From Pinus tabuliformis (lineage: Eukaryota > Streptophyta > Pinopsida > Pinales > Pinaceae), in the NCBI GenBank assembly GCA_031772625.1, contig CM062817.1, forward strand, positions 884,344,184-884,408,183: a stretch of DNA of 64,000 bases, written 5' to 3'. This document shows, one piece after another, positions 43,919 to 55,589 of this stretch. Under the pieces are notes generated by a model. It did no database searches and had not been told where the DNA came from. It worked only from the letters and a program-made list of their open reading frames with translations. How positions within the stretch are numbered: position 1 is the first letter of the stretch; every line of letters starts with the position of its first letter. A program made the translations under genes and the position numbers.

Positions 43919-45451
43919 GAATGTTACAAATATAACAATTTTGGACACTTGACCAATTATTATAGACTTGGAATTTATTCAAAGGAATTCTCGCAAAATC
44001 AGAATGAACAAGTATGGAAAAGGAAGACTGAAAGGTATGCTCTTGCTCTCAAGGATTAAATCAACATAAACATTTTCTCCCGTTTCTAGAATGGAAGCTA
44101 TCAAGATGTTTCTCGCTTATGCATGCTCGAGAAAAATCAAGGTCTACCAAATGGATGTTAAGTCAAACTTTCTAAATGGTGAATTAGAAGAAGAAGTTTA
44201 CATTGAACAACCCGAAGGTTTTCTGCTTACTGATAAAGAAAACTATGTTTGCAGATTAAAGTAACTATCTAGTCTCAAGCAATCTCCTAGGGCTTGGTAT
44301 GATCATCTTAATAGGTATCTACATCAACAAAGATTCAAGAAAGGAAGCACTAACAAAAATATCTATGTGAAATTGGATCAAGATAACTTAACGATTATCG
44401 AGGTATATGTGGATGATATAATCTTTGGAAGCAATGATGATAGATTAAGTAAAGAATTTTCCACAAAAATGTAATGTGGGTTTGAAATGTCTATGCTTGG
44501 TGAGCTAACATACTTTTTGGGGCTTCATATTTCTTAGCACGATAAAGGAATATTAATATATCAAACCAAGTACATCAAGGAAATGCTCAAAAAATTCCAG
44601 ATGAAAGATTGAAAGCCAGTCCTTACCCCCATGATAATAGGTTGCAAGTTAAGCTAAAGGATGTGGACCAAAGGTTGTATAGATCCATGATTGGTAGTCT
44701 CCTATATGTGACAGCCTCCCGGCCCGATGTGATGCAGGCAGTTGGAGACGTAGCAAGATTTCATGTAGCACCAAAAGAATGTCATATTATTGTGGTCAAA
44801 AGAATTCTTCGATATCTTAAGGGCACATCAGAATATGGTCTATGGTATCCCAAAGGAAATGATCTGGTTATCCAAGCTTATACAAATGCTAATTGGGCAG
44901 GAAGTTTTGATGATCGTAAGAGTACTAGTGGAGGAGAATTCTATCTAGGTGGTTGTCTTGTTTCATGGTTAAGTAAAAAGAAGTCTTCAATCTCGTTGTC
45001 CATAACAGAAGAAAAATATATTGCGGCAACAACTTGTTGTACACAATTTCTATGGATGAAGCAAACATTGCAAGATCTTCAAGTCAAGTTTAGTGATTAT
45101 ATTCCCATCTTTTGCGAGAACGCCAACGCCATTTGTATCTCCAAGAATCAAGCTTGAATATGTTGGCACAAAGGAACAAATTACTGACATCTTTACCAAA
45201 CCATTACCTCATGAAAAATTTGAGTATATTCGCCAAAAGATTGGGATTCTCCCAAGTTTTCATTAGACTTTTTCTCTTATCTACTCGAGTATAAAGGGGA
45301 AGTGGAGATGTGTACAGGTCCGCAGGATGACTATTTTTTAGGGGGAGTTACCCTTTGCCATTGATGACAAAGGGGGAGAGAAGGGAGTATTAATAGGTTT
45401 CATGATTGCAAGGAGAGTACTTGTGTTGCCTTCAATGCCAAAGGGGGATAT
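43919..45451 (+). pseudogene. gag-pol: C array internal unit 3: zinc knuckle joined to RT and RNase H
   Basis: Same two junctions as units 1 and 2. Zinc knuckle decayed (CYKYNNFGHLTNYY). RT near 44105-44470 keeps YQMDVKSNFLNGELEEEVYI and EVYVDDIIFGS. RNase H 44609-45157 is open over 182 codons with AYTNANWAGS (catalytic Asp changed to Asn) and KSTSGGEFYLGG. An 86-bp private deletion near 45149 removes the CDN-to-KHI segment, explaining why this unit is shorter. Confidence 0.88.
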
Positions 45452-47836
45452 TATTGATCTGTGGTTGTCATTGATGTCAACCTAAGCAGCACCAGGGGCT
45501 ACCCTATCTTGCAAGGGAATTTTGACTTGAAAACTCATATTATTTTGCATCAAATATATTATCGATGGATTCTAATCATCGAGATGTTTCTGTTGATATA
45601 TGGTAAACCTCCCAGTTCTTCACAGTTTGAGAGTTATTTGAGTTTGAAGTTAGTAATCCCAGTTAGTGGGCGAAAACCCTATCAGGTTGTGGCATGGCAC
45701 TCATAATTGGTTGTGGTCATTGAATAGTCAATAATTAATAATATTTTTTTGCTCCTAAAATCCCTCCAATGTTCACTTGTTGAGGACCCTCTCAACTGAA
45801 GACATTCATATAAATAATTACCCTCATATATTCCTCTCGTAGGGATTTTGTGGCTTCAAAACGGTCATCATGGAATTTTTGCTATGATGTTTTTTCTGCG
45901 AAGCTTCTGAAGCTAAAATTAAAACCCATTTGAGCCGAAATCTTGTTGAACCTCGTGAACCAATTTTAGATCTTGGTCCGCTAAAATTTCGGAGATATCA
46001 TTTGAGTAAGTTAGGGTTCTTGCAAGGATCCAAAATTCCATGTCAAACAGGTGACGTTGGGAAAATATTCATAATTGATACAAATTTCGGAAATATTCAC
46101 TGAAATAGGATAGACTATAATTTACTGAGTATAATTTTTATGGCCGAAGGTCGAAACAGTGACACATGGCACTTTGTACAAGTTCTCTCTACTGAAACAG
46201 GCTATAATCAAGTCATCGTGGGAGATTGGTCATAACTCTTTCCTGTAGAATCCAATATTTATCAGACCTATGGGGTTGCAAAGAGGACTTAGAGGGATAC
46301 TAGAAGATGAAATTTCAGACCCTGGTGATCCGAAATTAAATAGATACAACATATTCAATATCGAGTTGTTAGAAGGCAAGAAAAAGCATGCATTCAAGGA
46401 TCACTGCAGTAAGGACCACCCATCAACAGTTAAGGGTAAGTCTCCTACATCAAGGTATGTATGATAAAGTATTACATTTGAATTTCGAGTATCATCTCTG
46501 ACATATGTTTTTTCAGGGCAACGTAAGTATATACAGGGTCTTGGTTATATCTCTATGTCTTTATATGTTAGAGTTAGTTTTGATACCACATTTCGGATGT
46601 CCTATTATTGATACTACACATTTGATGCTACACCAAGTCTACTAAATCTATATGATGTTGTAAGTTCATGTTACTTGTCTTGTGATAGTTGATAGAATGG
46701 TCTCGGTTGTTGTACTTAGAACTTGGTTCATCACAAGTCTAGGGTCTGTCATTGGTTTCTATTGTATATATGTTTAGGTCATTTTTGGATATAGGCTTGC
46801 ATAGAGACCAGGCCTATACCAAGAGTGGGAGTCCTTATCTACTGATGCAATAAGTCAACAAAAAAATTTACAAGAACATTTCAGGTACACATTGTAATTT
46901 TAATTTGTATTTGTTCGTTATTATGCACTTACATTTGTTTTGTAGGTAGATGTAAGTTGAAGGGTATATTGTTTTTCCTTTTGAGATTGGGTTTCATTAG
47001 GAAAATTTGCATGCAGGTAGAAGAAGATTCAAGGATAGCATCAAACGAGCATTCAAGAGATGAAGTATCAAATCAAAGGAAGCATTGCAGCGGGACATCC
47101 TTTAAAGACATGACAACCATCCGTATACTGTGAAGAAGTGTCAAGGCCAAGAGTCATCATTGTAAATTTGTAAAAGAGTCATTTGTAAAAGTGTCATCAT
47201 TGGAAGAGTCATTACTATAAAAGAATCAATCTTCCTAGAGTCGAAAAGGAATTTTTGGGAGGTATATGAGTCTGTTGGGATGATGTCATGGTTGGGTTGC
47301 AAGTCATGGTGTGATTAGGTGTTTGGTCAAAATCATTGTAAATCATTGTATCGTGGATCATTGTCCCTGGTACATGAATCCACAATCTTGTCTCATTTAA
47401 GTCATTATAGGGTGGTAGGGAGGTGCTAGGCAGGTGCATGAAGTCACCTATAAGTTGGAGCCTGTGAACACTTCAGGGTGGTAGGTTGGTCTAGGGTGTT
47501 GGGGCATCCATTTAGTTGATTACTAAAGAAACCAGGGCATTGGGGGGTCATTCTAGTGGGAGCCAGAGAAGAATTATTTTCTAGAATTCTAAGAAGTTGT
47601 TGCTTTCATTTCAGTTGGGGCTGAAGATTATAGAATTTATTAGAAAAGCGTTTTGTGTTTTTTCACCTAGAGGGGGTTTTCCACCTAAAATTTTTGTGCC
47701 TCTTGTGTTCTTTTATTTACTGTTATTACTGCATAAACATTAATAATAATCGAAGATTAAGCAATGCTTTGAAAATATTTAAAAGTGCTAATTGCTAAGG
47801 AATATTGATTCACCCCCCTCTCAGTATTTTCCAACA
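45452..47836 (+). repeat. C array LTR d, the only complete C LTR (about 2385 bp)
   Basis: Follows AAAGGGGGATAT. It continues through the AGAATTC point (47584-47590) for another 250 bp: AGAAGTTGTTGCTTTC, then TTCACCCCCCTCTCAGTATTTTCCAACA. Copies a, b and c lack this end. The end block closely resembles the end of the D LTR (33681-33706). Confidence 0.85.
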
Positions 47837-49067
47837 TCCTAAACACATTTTTTTTAATACTGATGAGGGATCTTGCATAACATTAACAAGTTTTCCCAAC
47901 ATTCATATCAAGAAGCTCCTAAGAATTTTAGGTATTTATTGGGGAAATGAGCAACCATAGGGTGAGTGGTTCACCTTCCCCTACAATTGATGATATATGC
48001 ATATGATGAGCGGTTCACCTTCTCCTATGGCATATAAGCAGGATAAGTGGTTCACCTTCTCCTACAGACAACCCGATGAGAGATGCATATAAGCATTTGT
48101 TGGTTGTCACATGTGGACATGTCGATGGGATGTGGTTCATCATTTCCCCACATGTAGGATAGGGACCATAGCATTACCGATGGATGCATCATGTATTGTC
48201 GTACTCCCTATGTCTAGGATGAATGATGTTCAACAACTTGATCTGGGATCGAGTCTGACTGAGGTTCTACCTCTTGACTGACTTTTGTTAGTGGAGAGTG
48301 GTAAGGTCTTGTGACTCACTCTCGATCAATTATTCTTCATTATTCATATCAGTGTTCAGCAGAGTAGAAATGAGATGAGATACAAAGATGGTACGTGACG
48401 ACATGATAGTTCATGATGACTAGATGGCATGATAGATTGGTAGGACCAAAATTGACCTAAATATCACCAAATTTGGATGAGAAAAAATATTTATTTATTC
48501 AAAAGGAATTCTGTAAGGCATGACCTTATCAAGGCAGGAAAAATTTAAAATTTAAAATTGAATTTGCCTCCATGTGTCAAGGTTAGCTTCACCTCCATAA
48601 GGATAAAATGTCATGTTTAATTGTATATATATATCGGCATCCTCCAAACTCATGAGACACATCCAATGGGCTATCACATCAAGATATACCCCTTTGAAAT
48701 ATGCAAAGGACTGAGGCAACTAGACAAAGGTAGGAAGAAGGGTCTTTTGGCATCTCTTAAGATGGTTTCTGTTGCAGGTTATTTTATTGAGGAGGCTACA
48801 TATTTCAAAGACAAGTAAGGTTGGTTCTGTGGATAGTTAGTAGTGTATTTGTATTCTATTCTCGGCTGCAGGGATGTATTGCAGAAGTGAGTGAGACCTT
48901 GTTTGGAGGGCCAAGAGGCCTAATGAAGGCCTACTCTCCTAGACGCAACTACACAGAGATCAATGGAGGTGAATGGAGGGTGATTTCCCTTTGAAAACAT
49001 GCTTAGACCTCTTGTTGACGTAGAACTCTGTATGATGGTGCAGTAGTTGTGTAGAGCCAGCATGGGG
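47837..49067 (+). other. Spacer between C array and element F, no gene seen
   Basis: No convincing reading frame. Holds three copies of GTGGTTCACCTTC(C/T)CCTAC-like sequence (47966-48070) and a TATATATATA run near 48628. It may be part of an older element; F inserted at its right end, leaving TGGGG at 49063-49067. Confidence 0.5.
47966..48070 (+). repeat. Short direct repeats GGTTCACCTTC
   Basis: Three copies, near 47975, 48013 and 48051, spaced about 38 bases, each followed by a (C/T)CCTA(C/T) block. Nothing else links them to a known element. Confidence 0.6.
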
Positions 49068-50236
49068 TGTTGATATTGCAACAAGATGATGGAGCTTATT
49101 GAAAAGAGTCGCCTTCACCAAGTGGGCCCGTAGGCTATTTTTGGCGCAAGTCTATTTTTAGACTATGTCTATTTTTAGACATATGGATCATGTCTATGGA
49201 TTGCAGGTTGCTGTTTATGGATGATTGGTCAAGTTGGAAAAAATAGATGGACTTCTATTTTTGATCAAAGTGTGAGTGATCAAAGTCTATTTTTAGACTG
49301 GCTGTCAAAAATAGAAAAGTCAAATATTATTGTCTCATAATAATATTTGGACTATAAACTTGATCTTATTCTCTTGGAGCACTTCAGTTTGAGCTACAGA
49401 GGTGGCACATGTAGCTGTCAGAAGGAAATAGACTTTTCTTATGAGTCAGTTGAGTTGTTGCATGCATGACTTCAGTTAGAACTCAATCAGTTGAGTTTGG
49501 TGGAGTTGATTGTGGAGTTGATGGAGTTGTGTTCAGTTTGACTTAGTTAAACTAGTTGTAATTAGTCTAACTGCAAATAGACTAATGATGAGTTGTTAAA
49601 ATAATTATTAACTCATGATGCAACTAATGAATACATCAGTTAACTCAGTTGCATGTCAGTGCATGTTCAGTTCAACAGGGACAGGTGGTAGAGAATCAGA
49701 TTTCTATCAGTTGTGACTATAGTTGTGCACCAGATCTTGCACAATCAAGGGATTGAGTATGCCAATGAGTTTTCTCACGTATTTGCCCAGTATTGTAGCC
49801 TTTTCTCACGTCCAACAAAGTGTGAGTGATTATTTTGAGGTGAAATACGAGTTTGGTAAGCCATTCTCATCAGTTCTTGAGCAGGTATTGAGCAGTGGAG
49901 GCAAGCAAGCAGTGGAATAGATTTGGAGATCAGATCTGAGTTGTATTGTGTGTAACAGGTGGAGCTGGTACTGGATTGCTTGTGATAAGCATTGTACTTT
50001 GTAATGTTACATGTTCTCAATCATTAATATACAGATAGTTGGGGTTTTTAGCGAGATGCTTTCCCCAGGTTACATACTGTGTTAATGTGTGAATGCTCTT
50101 GATGTTTTATTGTTATTGATGCTGCTATATTGATGATCAACGTAGAGGAGCTTATGTATTGTGTATGTATTCCACAATAGTACATGATCAGGATAATATC
50201 TGTTGAATATGTGTTAAATTATTCAAAATTTCTACA
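49068..50236 (+). repeat. 5' LTR of element F (1169 bp)
   Basis: Starts TGTTGATATTGC and ends TTTCTACA. Contains three copies of the palindrome GTCTATTTTTAGAC (49150, 49167 and 49285). Matches 53991-55174. Confidence 0.96.
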
Positions 50237-50248
50237 TGGTATCAGAGC
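50237..50248 (+). other. Primer binding site of F (TGGTATCAGAGC)
   Basis: Directly after the 5' LTR. A second near-copy TGGTATCGGAGC lies at 50280-50291, preceded by another AATTTCTACA, as if the LTR end plus primer site had been duplicated 43 bases downstream. Confidence 0.93.
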
Positions 50249-50569
50249 GAGCTAGATAATTGTAGAAAAAATTTCTACATGGTATCGGAGCTGTTGATCA
50301 TCAGATCTACTATTCAGGAAGTGTTTACATTCTATTTCTTCAGGAAGAGTCTGTAATCGAGCCAGGTAGCCTCTGGATTCATCCTTCCTTTGGAAGGTGA
50401 GATATCCAGTGAATGCACATACAGTCGATCTCTGTACGAGAAATATTTTGTTCTCACGAATTTTAGATCGGAGGCGGTTGAGTTTGGAGCTGGTGGAAAT
50501 TGAATTTGCAGCAGTGTTGTTGAAATGTATTTCAACGGATTGTAAATTTTATTCCAAAGCAAGAGCGAC

Positions 50570-52318
50570 CTGGCGCTCAAGGATAAACTCAGAAACAATA
50601 AAGGTGAGAATGGATCTTCATCAAAGGTATCTGATGAAGAGAATTGCGCTTTGGCTGCCAAAGCAAAGAAAGGGAAGAACAAGAAAGCTTCTCAGTCTGG
50701 TGTGAAAGGCAAGAAGCAGGATATGTCCAAGGTGAAGTGTTTTCACTGTCACCAGCACAGAGACTATGCCACAAATTATCCGCAGAAGAAGAAGAACAAG
50801 CAGGCTGCTGGATCTTCAGCAGGAGAGGCTCTAGCCTCACAGTTTGAGCTTGATTTTTCATTGATCGCATGCTTGGTTTCAAGTGTGATGGGATCAGTGT
50901 GGTTCTTGGACAGTGGTGTGTCTTTTCACATGACGGGAGATAGATATTTGTTCTCTGATCTGGAGGACAAAGATCTTGGAGTGCACATCGAGATGGGCGA
51001 TGATGGTAGATATAGTGCGACCAGTATCAGTACCATTTCCTTTGAGAGGGAGTCTGGTAAACCCTTCGTATTGAAGGAAGTCATGCATGTTCTAGGATTA
51101 ACGAAGAATCTCATCTCAGTGGCGATGTTAGAAGACAAGGGGTATGATGTTGTTCTCAGCGAGGGAAAGGCTTTCCTGCGCAGCAAGACAACTGGTGAGA
51201 CCCGGAAGATAGGGGTTCGAGTGAGGAACCTTTATCAGTTGCATGTAGATGGATGCACAGCAATGGTGGGCAAGGCAGAAGGATTGGTGAGCCGGGATGA
51301 TGGCAAGTTGTGGCACAGGAGATTGGGTCACCTTCACCATGGAGCCTTGAAGATATTGCAGCAGATCACTACAGGGCTTCCTAAAGGCACACTTGCGCAG
51401 TCAGATCAGTGCAAGGGGTGTACTTTGGGGAAGTTTGTGAAAGCCACCTTTCACGAGAAGGATAGTTGCGCCATGACGATCCTTGAGAGAATTCACACAA
51501 ACGTGTGTGGACCTTTCTTAGTTGCTTCGACAACAAAACATAGGTATTATGTGATTTTTGTTGATGATTTCTCTCGTAAGTGCTGGATCTTCTTCATGCA
51601 GAAGAAGAGCAAGACATATTCAAAGTTCTGTGAATTCAAGGCACTGGTCGAGAAGGAGTCGGGGAAGAAGGTGAAGGCTCTTAGGAGCGATAATGGTGGT
51701 GAATACATCTCAGACGAGTTCAAGGATTTCTGCAAGGAAGAATGGATTCGTAGAGAGCTCATAGCTCCCCATAACCCACAGCAGAACGGGGTAGCTGAGC
51801 GGAAGAACAGAACGATTGTGGGTGCTGCAGGGGCAATGTTGCATGATCAGGGCCTACCCCTTCACTTGTGGGCGGAAGCATGCAATACATCAGTTTATGT
51901 GCAGAACCGTTGTCCTCATAGGATACTTGGCATGAGTACACCTGACGAGACTTATTCTGGTAAGAAGCCTGATCTTTCTCATTTGAGGATTTTTGGTGCT
52001 AACATTTACATGCATGTGACGAAGGATTCCAGGAAGAAGTTGGAGCCGACCGCAGAGGTTGGGATATTTGTGGGGTACACTGATACGCCCCACAACTATC
52101 ATGTGTATTTGCCATACAGTGGTGAAACTGTTGTGCGACGGGATATAAAATTTCAGGAGGAGAAAGCCATGAAGTGTTCACTTGAGAGGGAGCTACACTT
52201 GCATGTAGATGAGGAGCTATTAGTTCCTAAGGATGAGCTTCAGGATGTGGATCAGCCACAGGATGAGGTTCATGGAGTGGACGAGTCCACTCATGCAGCG
52301 CCAACCATCAGAGGGTGA
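50570..52318 (+). pseudogene. gag-pol: Gag remnant, protease and integrase of element F
   Basis: Open stretch of 555 codons (50651-52318). Lys-rich gag end and a decayed zinc knuckle CFHCHQHRDYATNY. Protease WFLDSGVSFHMTG (Ala of the usual DSGA is Val). GAG_pre-integrs domain with LWHRRLGHLHHGALK and CKGCTLGKF. Integrase: the first catalytic Asp is replaced (HTNVCGPF), the second is kept (LRSDNGGEY) and the Glu is kept (GVAERKNRTIVG). TGA at 52316 interrupts before the RT linker. The gag capsid domain is missing. Confidence 0.93.
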
Positions 52319-52324
52319 AAGCGC

Positions 52325-53945
52325 TTGACAGAAGCTGAGCGACTGGCTCAAGATGCAGAGAAAGTTGTAGGACCACCTACAGCCCAACGCAGGCAGAGAC
52401 AGTCACCTGATCGGTACATTGGATACATGGCTCTGATGAGCAAGTGTGTTGTGACTGAGCCATCCTCTTTCGAGGAAGCTGTGGAGGATCCCGCATGGGT
52501 AGACGCCATGGTGGAAGAGTATGATTCTATTGTTAGAAATAGTGCATGGGAGATTGTTCCTAGACTGGAAGGGAAATCAGTGGTGGGTTCGAGATGGATC
52601 TACAAGGTCAAGCAAGCAGCTGACAGGAGTGTGGAGAAGTACAAGGCAAGATTTGTTGCCCGAGGCTTTTCACAGATAGAGGGGAACAATTATGAGGAGA
52701 CCTTTGCACCTGTCGCAAGGTATTCTTCCATACAGACGATTCTTGCTCTCTCAGCGCAAATGGGATGGCACATTCATCAGATGGATGTGAAGACTGCGTT
52801 CCTCAATGGAGTCATTGAGGAGGAGGTGTACATTGAGCAGCCCGAAGGTCTTCAGCAGTGATTCACATGTGTGCAGGCTCAAGAGAGCGCTGTATGGGTT
52901 GAAGCAAGCACCACGTGCTTGGTACACACGGATAGACAACTATTTCACAGGACTTGGATTCTCCAAGAGCGAGGCGGATCCTAACCTATACCAGATTGTG
53001 GTGGAGGGTAAGTTGCTTATCATTGTACTGTATGTTGATGATTTGATTCTAACGGGTGATGAGCTGTTGATACTGTCATGCAAGAAGGATCTTGCTACAG
53101 ATTTTGAGATGAAGGACTTGGGCCTCCTTCACTATTTCCTAGGATTGGAAATATGGCAGCGCAGTGGTGGACTGTTTGTTTCTCAGGGCAAGTATGCTCA
53201 GGAGATACTGGAGAAGTTTAACATGCATGGCTGCAAGCCTGTTGATACTCCTCTTCCTAGAGGTTGGAGGAAGGAGGATGCCACTTTGGGAGAAGAAGTG
53301 TATGCCACTGTATATCGATAGTTGGTGGGGTCGCTGATGTATTTGGTCAATACACGACCTGATATATACTATGCAGTTAACCAGCTTTCACAAGCTATGG
53401 TTAAGCCTACCAAGCTCTTCTGGAAGGCGGGCAATCATGTATTGCGCTACTTGAGAGGAACATCGGGATATGGTTTGTGGTACAGACAGGAGGATGAGGT
53501 GAAGCTATGTGGCTTCACGGATGCAGATTGGGCAGGGAGCCCAACAGACAGAAAGAGCACATCAGGAGGGGTCTTCAGTATTGGATCGACAACAGTTTCT
53601 TGGTACAGCAGGAAGCAGAGATCCGTGGCACTCAGTTCAGCGGAGGCTCAGTATATGGCAGCAAGTTTGGCTGCATGCGAGGCTATATGGATGAGGAAGA
53701 TCCTGGTTGGTTTGTTCGGTTCTCATTTGGATCCTACTGTGATTTACTGTGATAACCAGAGTTGCATTAAACTCTCGGCTAATCTTATATTTCATGATAG
53801 ATCTAAACATATTGACATCAGGTACCATCATATCAGAGATTGTGTGCAGCGGAGGATCATGTTGCTTTCATACATTCCAACGGAGGATCAGGATGATGAT
53901 ATTCTGATGAAGGCTCTCACCAGGAGCAAATTCGAGTACCACTGA
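52325..53945 (+). pseudogene. pol: Reverse transcriptase and RNase H of element F
   Basis: Continues the integrase frame. RT: KARFVARGFSQIEG, QMDVKTAFLNGVIEEEVYIEQPEG, then a frameshift near 52850 within the post-EQPEG segment, then LKRALYGLKQAPRAWY and LYVDDLILTG. TAG at 53319 stands where the family has CAG (YRQ-like context). RNase H: GFTDADWAGSPTDRKSTSG, AEAQYMAASLAACEA, YCDNQSCIKL. The end is close to the polypurine tract. Apart from these three lesions the domain is intact. Confidence 0.95.
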
Positions 53946-53990
53946 GGCAGGATATGAGTTGTTGATAATCCATATCTTGTCGAGAGGGAG

Positions 53991-55174
53991 TGTTGAGATT
54001 GCAACAAGATGATGCAGCTTAGTGAAAAGAGTCGCCTTCAATAAGTGGGCCCGCAGGCTATTTTTGGCGCAAGTCTATTTTTAGACTATGTCTATTTTTA
54101 GACATATGGATCATGTCTATGGATTGCAGGTTGTTGTTTATGGATGATTGGTCAAGTTGGAAAAAATAGATGGACTTCTATTTTTGATCAAAGTGTGAGT
54201 GATCACAGTGTGAGTGATCAAAGTCTATTTTTAGACTGGCTGTCAAAAATAGAAAAGTCAAATATTATTGTCTCATAATAATATTTGGAATATAAACTTG
54301 ATCTTATTCTCTTGGAGCACTTTAGTTTGAGCTACAGAGGTGGCACATGCAGCTGTCAGAAGGAAATACGCTTTTCTTATGAGTCAGTTGAGTTGTTGCA
54401 TGCATGACTTCAGTTAGAACTCAATCAGTTGAGTTTGGTGGAGTTGATTGTGGATTTGATGGAGTTGTGTTCAGTTTGACTTAGTTAAACTAGTTGTAAT
54501 TAGTCTAACTGCAAATAGACTAATGATGAGTTGTTAAACTAATTATTAACTCATGATGCAACTAATGAATACATCAGTTAACTCAGTTGCATGTCAGTGC
54601 ATGTTCAATTCAACAGGGACAGGTGGTAGAGAATCAGATTTCTATCAGTTGTGACTATAGTTGTGCACCAGATCTTGCACAATCAAGGGATTGAGTATGC
54701 CAATGAGTTTGCTCACGTATTTGCCCAGTATTGTAGCCTTTGCTCACGTCCAACAAAGTGTGAGTGATTATTTTGAGGTGAAATACGAGTTTGGTAAGCC
54801 ATTATCATCAGTTCTTGAGCAGGTATTGAGTAGTGGAGGCAGGCAAGCAGTGGAATAGATTTGGAGATCAGATCTGAGCTGTATTGTGTGTAACAGGTGG
54901 AGCTGGTAATGGATTTCTTGTGATAAACATTGTACTTTGTAATGTTACATGTTCTCAATCATTAATATACGGATAGTTGGGGTTTTTAGCGAGATGCTTT
55001 CCCCGGGTTACATACTGTGTTAATGTGTGAATGCTCTTGATGTTTTATTGTTATTGATGCTGCTATATTGATGATCAATGTAGAGGAGCTTATGTATTGT
55101 GTATGTATTCCGCAATAGTACATGATTAGGATAATCTCTGTTGAATATGTGTTAAATTATTCAAAATTTCTACA
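53991..55174 (+). repeat. 3' LTR of element F (1184 bp)
   Basis: Starts TGTTGAGATTGC, ends TTTCTACA, then TGGGG. It is 15 bp longer than the 5' LTR because GTGTGAGTGATCA is tandemly duplicated (54193-54220). The three GTCTATTTTTAGAC palindromes are kept at 54073, 54090 and 54223. Confidence 0.96.
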
Positions 55175-55203
55175 TGGGGCCAGCCATCTAGGACATGGAT
55201 CAA

Positions 55204-55577
55204 TGTTAGATATCTAGTGATAGTGTGAGGTATTTCTTACTAATCTTCTTCCAATCAGATTCTATGTACTGGATAGCCAGTAAGGCATCCAAATTATTCA
55301 GAAAATTGTTTCTTAATACAAACCCTCAGTTGCTACATCAGTTTTCTCGCATTGGGTTTTTCCGGGAACATTTGTCCCAAAATAACGGTGTCATGTGTTG
55401 TGTATTTCTTTCTTACTCAGTTTCTTGTTTCCACATTTGATTTAATTGGTGAAGGCCACAATGTATTATTTTTGGTATTCTCTATAGGATACATTAAATA
55501 ATTTGTTCAATAATTTAACAAATAGAAAATACTTAATCAATTGTTGCAGTAGAAATTTGGTCTTCCAAATTTTCAGA
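55204..55577 (+). repeat. 5' LTR of element G (374 bp)
   Basis: Starts TGTTAGATATCTAGTGATAG and ends CCAAATTTTCAGA. Collinear with 57456-57837; frequent small differences suggest an older insertion than E or F. Confidence 0.88.
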
Positions 55578-55589
55578 TGGTATCAGAGC
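55578..55589 (+). other. Primer binding site of G (TGGTATCAGAGC)
   Basis: Immediately follows the LTR; initiator-Met tRNA type. Confidence 0.92.

Larger units (their letters stand above)
18984..47836 (+). mobile_element. Tandem array of deleted copia element C (with insertions D, E and S)
   Basis: After removing D (20468-33706) and S (41957-42922), the order is: RT/RNase H fragment, LTR a, internal, LTR b, internal, LTR c, internal, LTR d. The three internals start at 35458, 39219 and 43919, and each joins LTR sequence to a gag zinc knuckle at the same AGAATTC point. Two units have almost the same length (LTR 2149 bp, internal about 1612 bp). Only LTR d has the complete 3' end, TTCACCCCCCTC to TTCCAACA. 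This is the product expected when an element with a truncated 5' LTR undergoes unequal LTR crossing-over. The left end of the array lies outside the window because B is inserted in it. Confidence 0.85.
49068..55174 (+). mobile_element. Copia element F, near complete, gag N-terminus missing
   Basis: LTRs 49068-50236 and 53991-55174, perfect target duplication TGGGG (49063-49067 and 55175-55179), primer site at 50237, polypurine tract GAGAGGGAG (53982-53990). Zinc knuckle, protease, integrase, RT and RNase H are present in order; only about 400 bases separate primer site and zinc knuckle, so most of gag is deleted. Same clade as E. It has only two in-frame stops and one frameshift in pol. Confidence 0.96.

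Noticed and set aside
50332-50682. 116-codon minus-strand frame upstream of the F zinc knuckle
   Set aside because: It covers the deleted gag region of F and has no motif; a chance frame.
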